From JBLHGN01 sp047616325 (GTDB taxonomy: Bacteria > Pseudomonadota > Gammaproteobacteria > Pseudomonadales > Cellvibrionaceae), in assembly GCA_047616325.1 (NCBI GenBank), contig JBLHGN010000006.1:1-34698 (forward strand): a stretch of 34,698 nucleotides of DNA, given 5' to 3'. Each line of letters opens with the position of its first letter. The first letter of the stretch is position 1. The notes beneath the pieces are model-generated. The model worked only from the letters and a program-made list of their open reading frames with translations. It made no database searches and was not told where the DNA came from. Positions 34,609 to 34,698 of this stretch are shown piece by piece. A program made the position numbers and the translations under genes.

Positions 34609-34614
34609 AGTATA
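34609..34614 (-). promoter_or_regulatory. Possible -10 element for the HD-GYP leader RNA
   Basis: TATACT on the minus strand, five of six matches to consensus, correctly placed to start the structured leader. No good -35 hexamer is present at 15-18 bases, so it is tentative. Confidence 0.33.
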
Positions 34615-34682
34615 GTGCACGGAAAAAAGAATGCAGGTAAGACGCAACTACAAACAGCCAGTTTCTGCACCAGGGAAGTGCA

Positions 34683-34698
34683 ATGATGAAACACCCAA
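34683..34698 (+). CDS. Possible start of a gene running off the right edge
   Basis: ATGATG preceded by AGGGAAG at a suitable distance opens a frame (MMKHP...) that is cut by the window end after five codons. Too short to identify. Confidence 0.2.

Noticed and set aside
34521..34614. Known c-di-GMP-I riboswitch in the HD-GYP leader
   Set aside because: A short AAAGCC-like similarity exists, but I could not find the conserved three-way junction, the tetraloop and receptor, or a closing P1 stem.

Overview
The window reads as chromosomal DNA of a gammaproteobacterium from the Pseudomonadales/Cellvibrionales side of the class. Two blocks of housekeeping genes have an order familiar from Pseudomonas-type genomes: yhdP-rng-maf-mreD-mreC-mreB with gatC-gatA-gatB divergent from it, and prmC-prfA-hemA divergent from a TPR lipoprotein gene, lolB, ispE, tRNA-Gln, prs, rplY, pth, ychF and tRNA-Met. 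The large TonB-dependent receptor and the PA4642-type small protein fit the same assignment. This is inferred from gene order and protein similarity by eye; no database was searched.

Layout. Positions 1-8504 (minus strand) hold envelope and RNA-metabolism genes: the AsmA-like protein YhdP (its C-terminus runs off the left edge), RNase G, the Maf pyrophosphatase, and MreD/MreC/MreB of the cell-shape machinery. Positions 8847-12260 (plus) encode the GatCAB aminoacyl-tRNA amidotransferase, followed by a small PA4642-family protein and CysZ. Positions 13449-16053 (minus) hold a double-receiver response regulator with a degenerate GGDEF domain, and RhlB. Positions 16267-20098 form an accessory stretch: a UDP-glucuronate 4-epimerase-like pseudogene and an 831-residue TonB-dependent receptor with its own terminator. 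Positions 20109-23513 (minus) are prmC, prfA and hemA. Positions 23939-31330 (plus) are the TPR-lolB-ispE-tRNA-Gln-prs-rplY-pth-ychF-tRNA-Met block. At 31411-33258 a complete insertion sequence (29-bp inverted repeats, one transposase gene, 9-bp near-perfect target duplication) sits between tRNA-Met and an HD-GYP gene (33289-34455, minus).

How the genes work together. mreBCD and yhdP serve wall elongation and outer-membrane lipid supply. rng and rhlB act in RNA turnover. gatCAB, prfA, prmC, pth, rplY, ychF, hemA and the two tRNA genes serve translation and tRNA metabolism (HemA uses glutamyl-tRNA as substrate). lolB and the TPR lipoprotein belong to the envelope, ispE to isoprenoid synthesis, and prs to nucleotide precursors. 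The response regulator and the HD-GYP protein point to c-di-GMP signalling.

No large undescribed multi-gene system is visible. The most notable items are the complete insertion sequence, a structured terminator-like leader RNA in front of the HD-GYP gene, an apparent AUU start codon in mreC, the ispE stop codon lying inside tRNA-Gln, the multiply broken epimerase gene that keeps a good promoter, and a GAAGCTA motif repeated about every 21 bp upstream of gatA.
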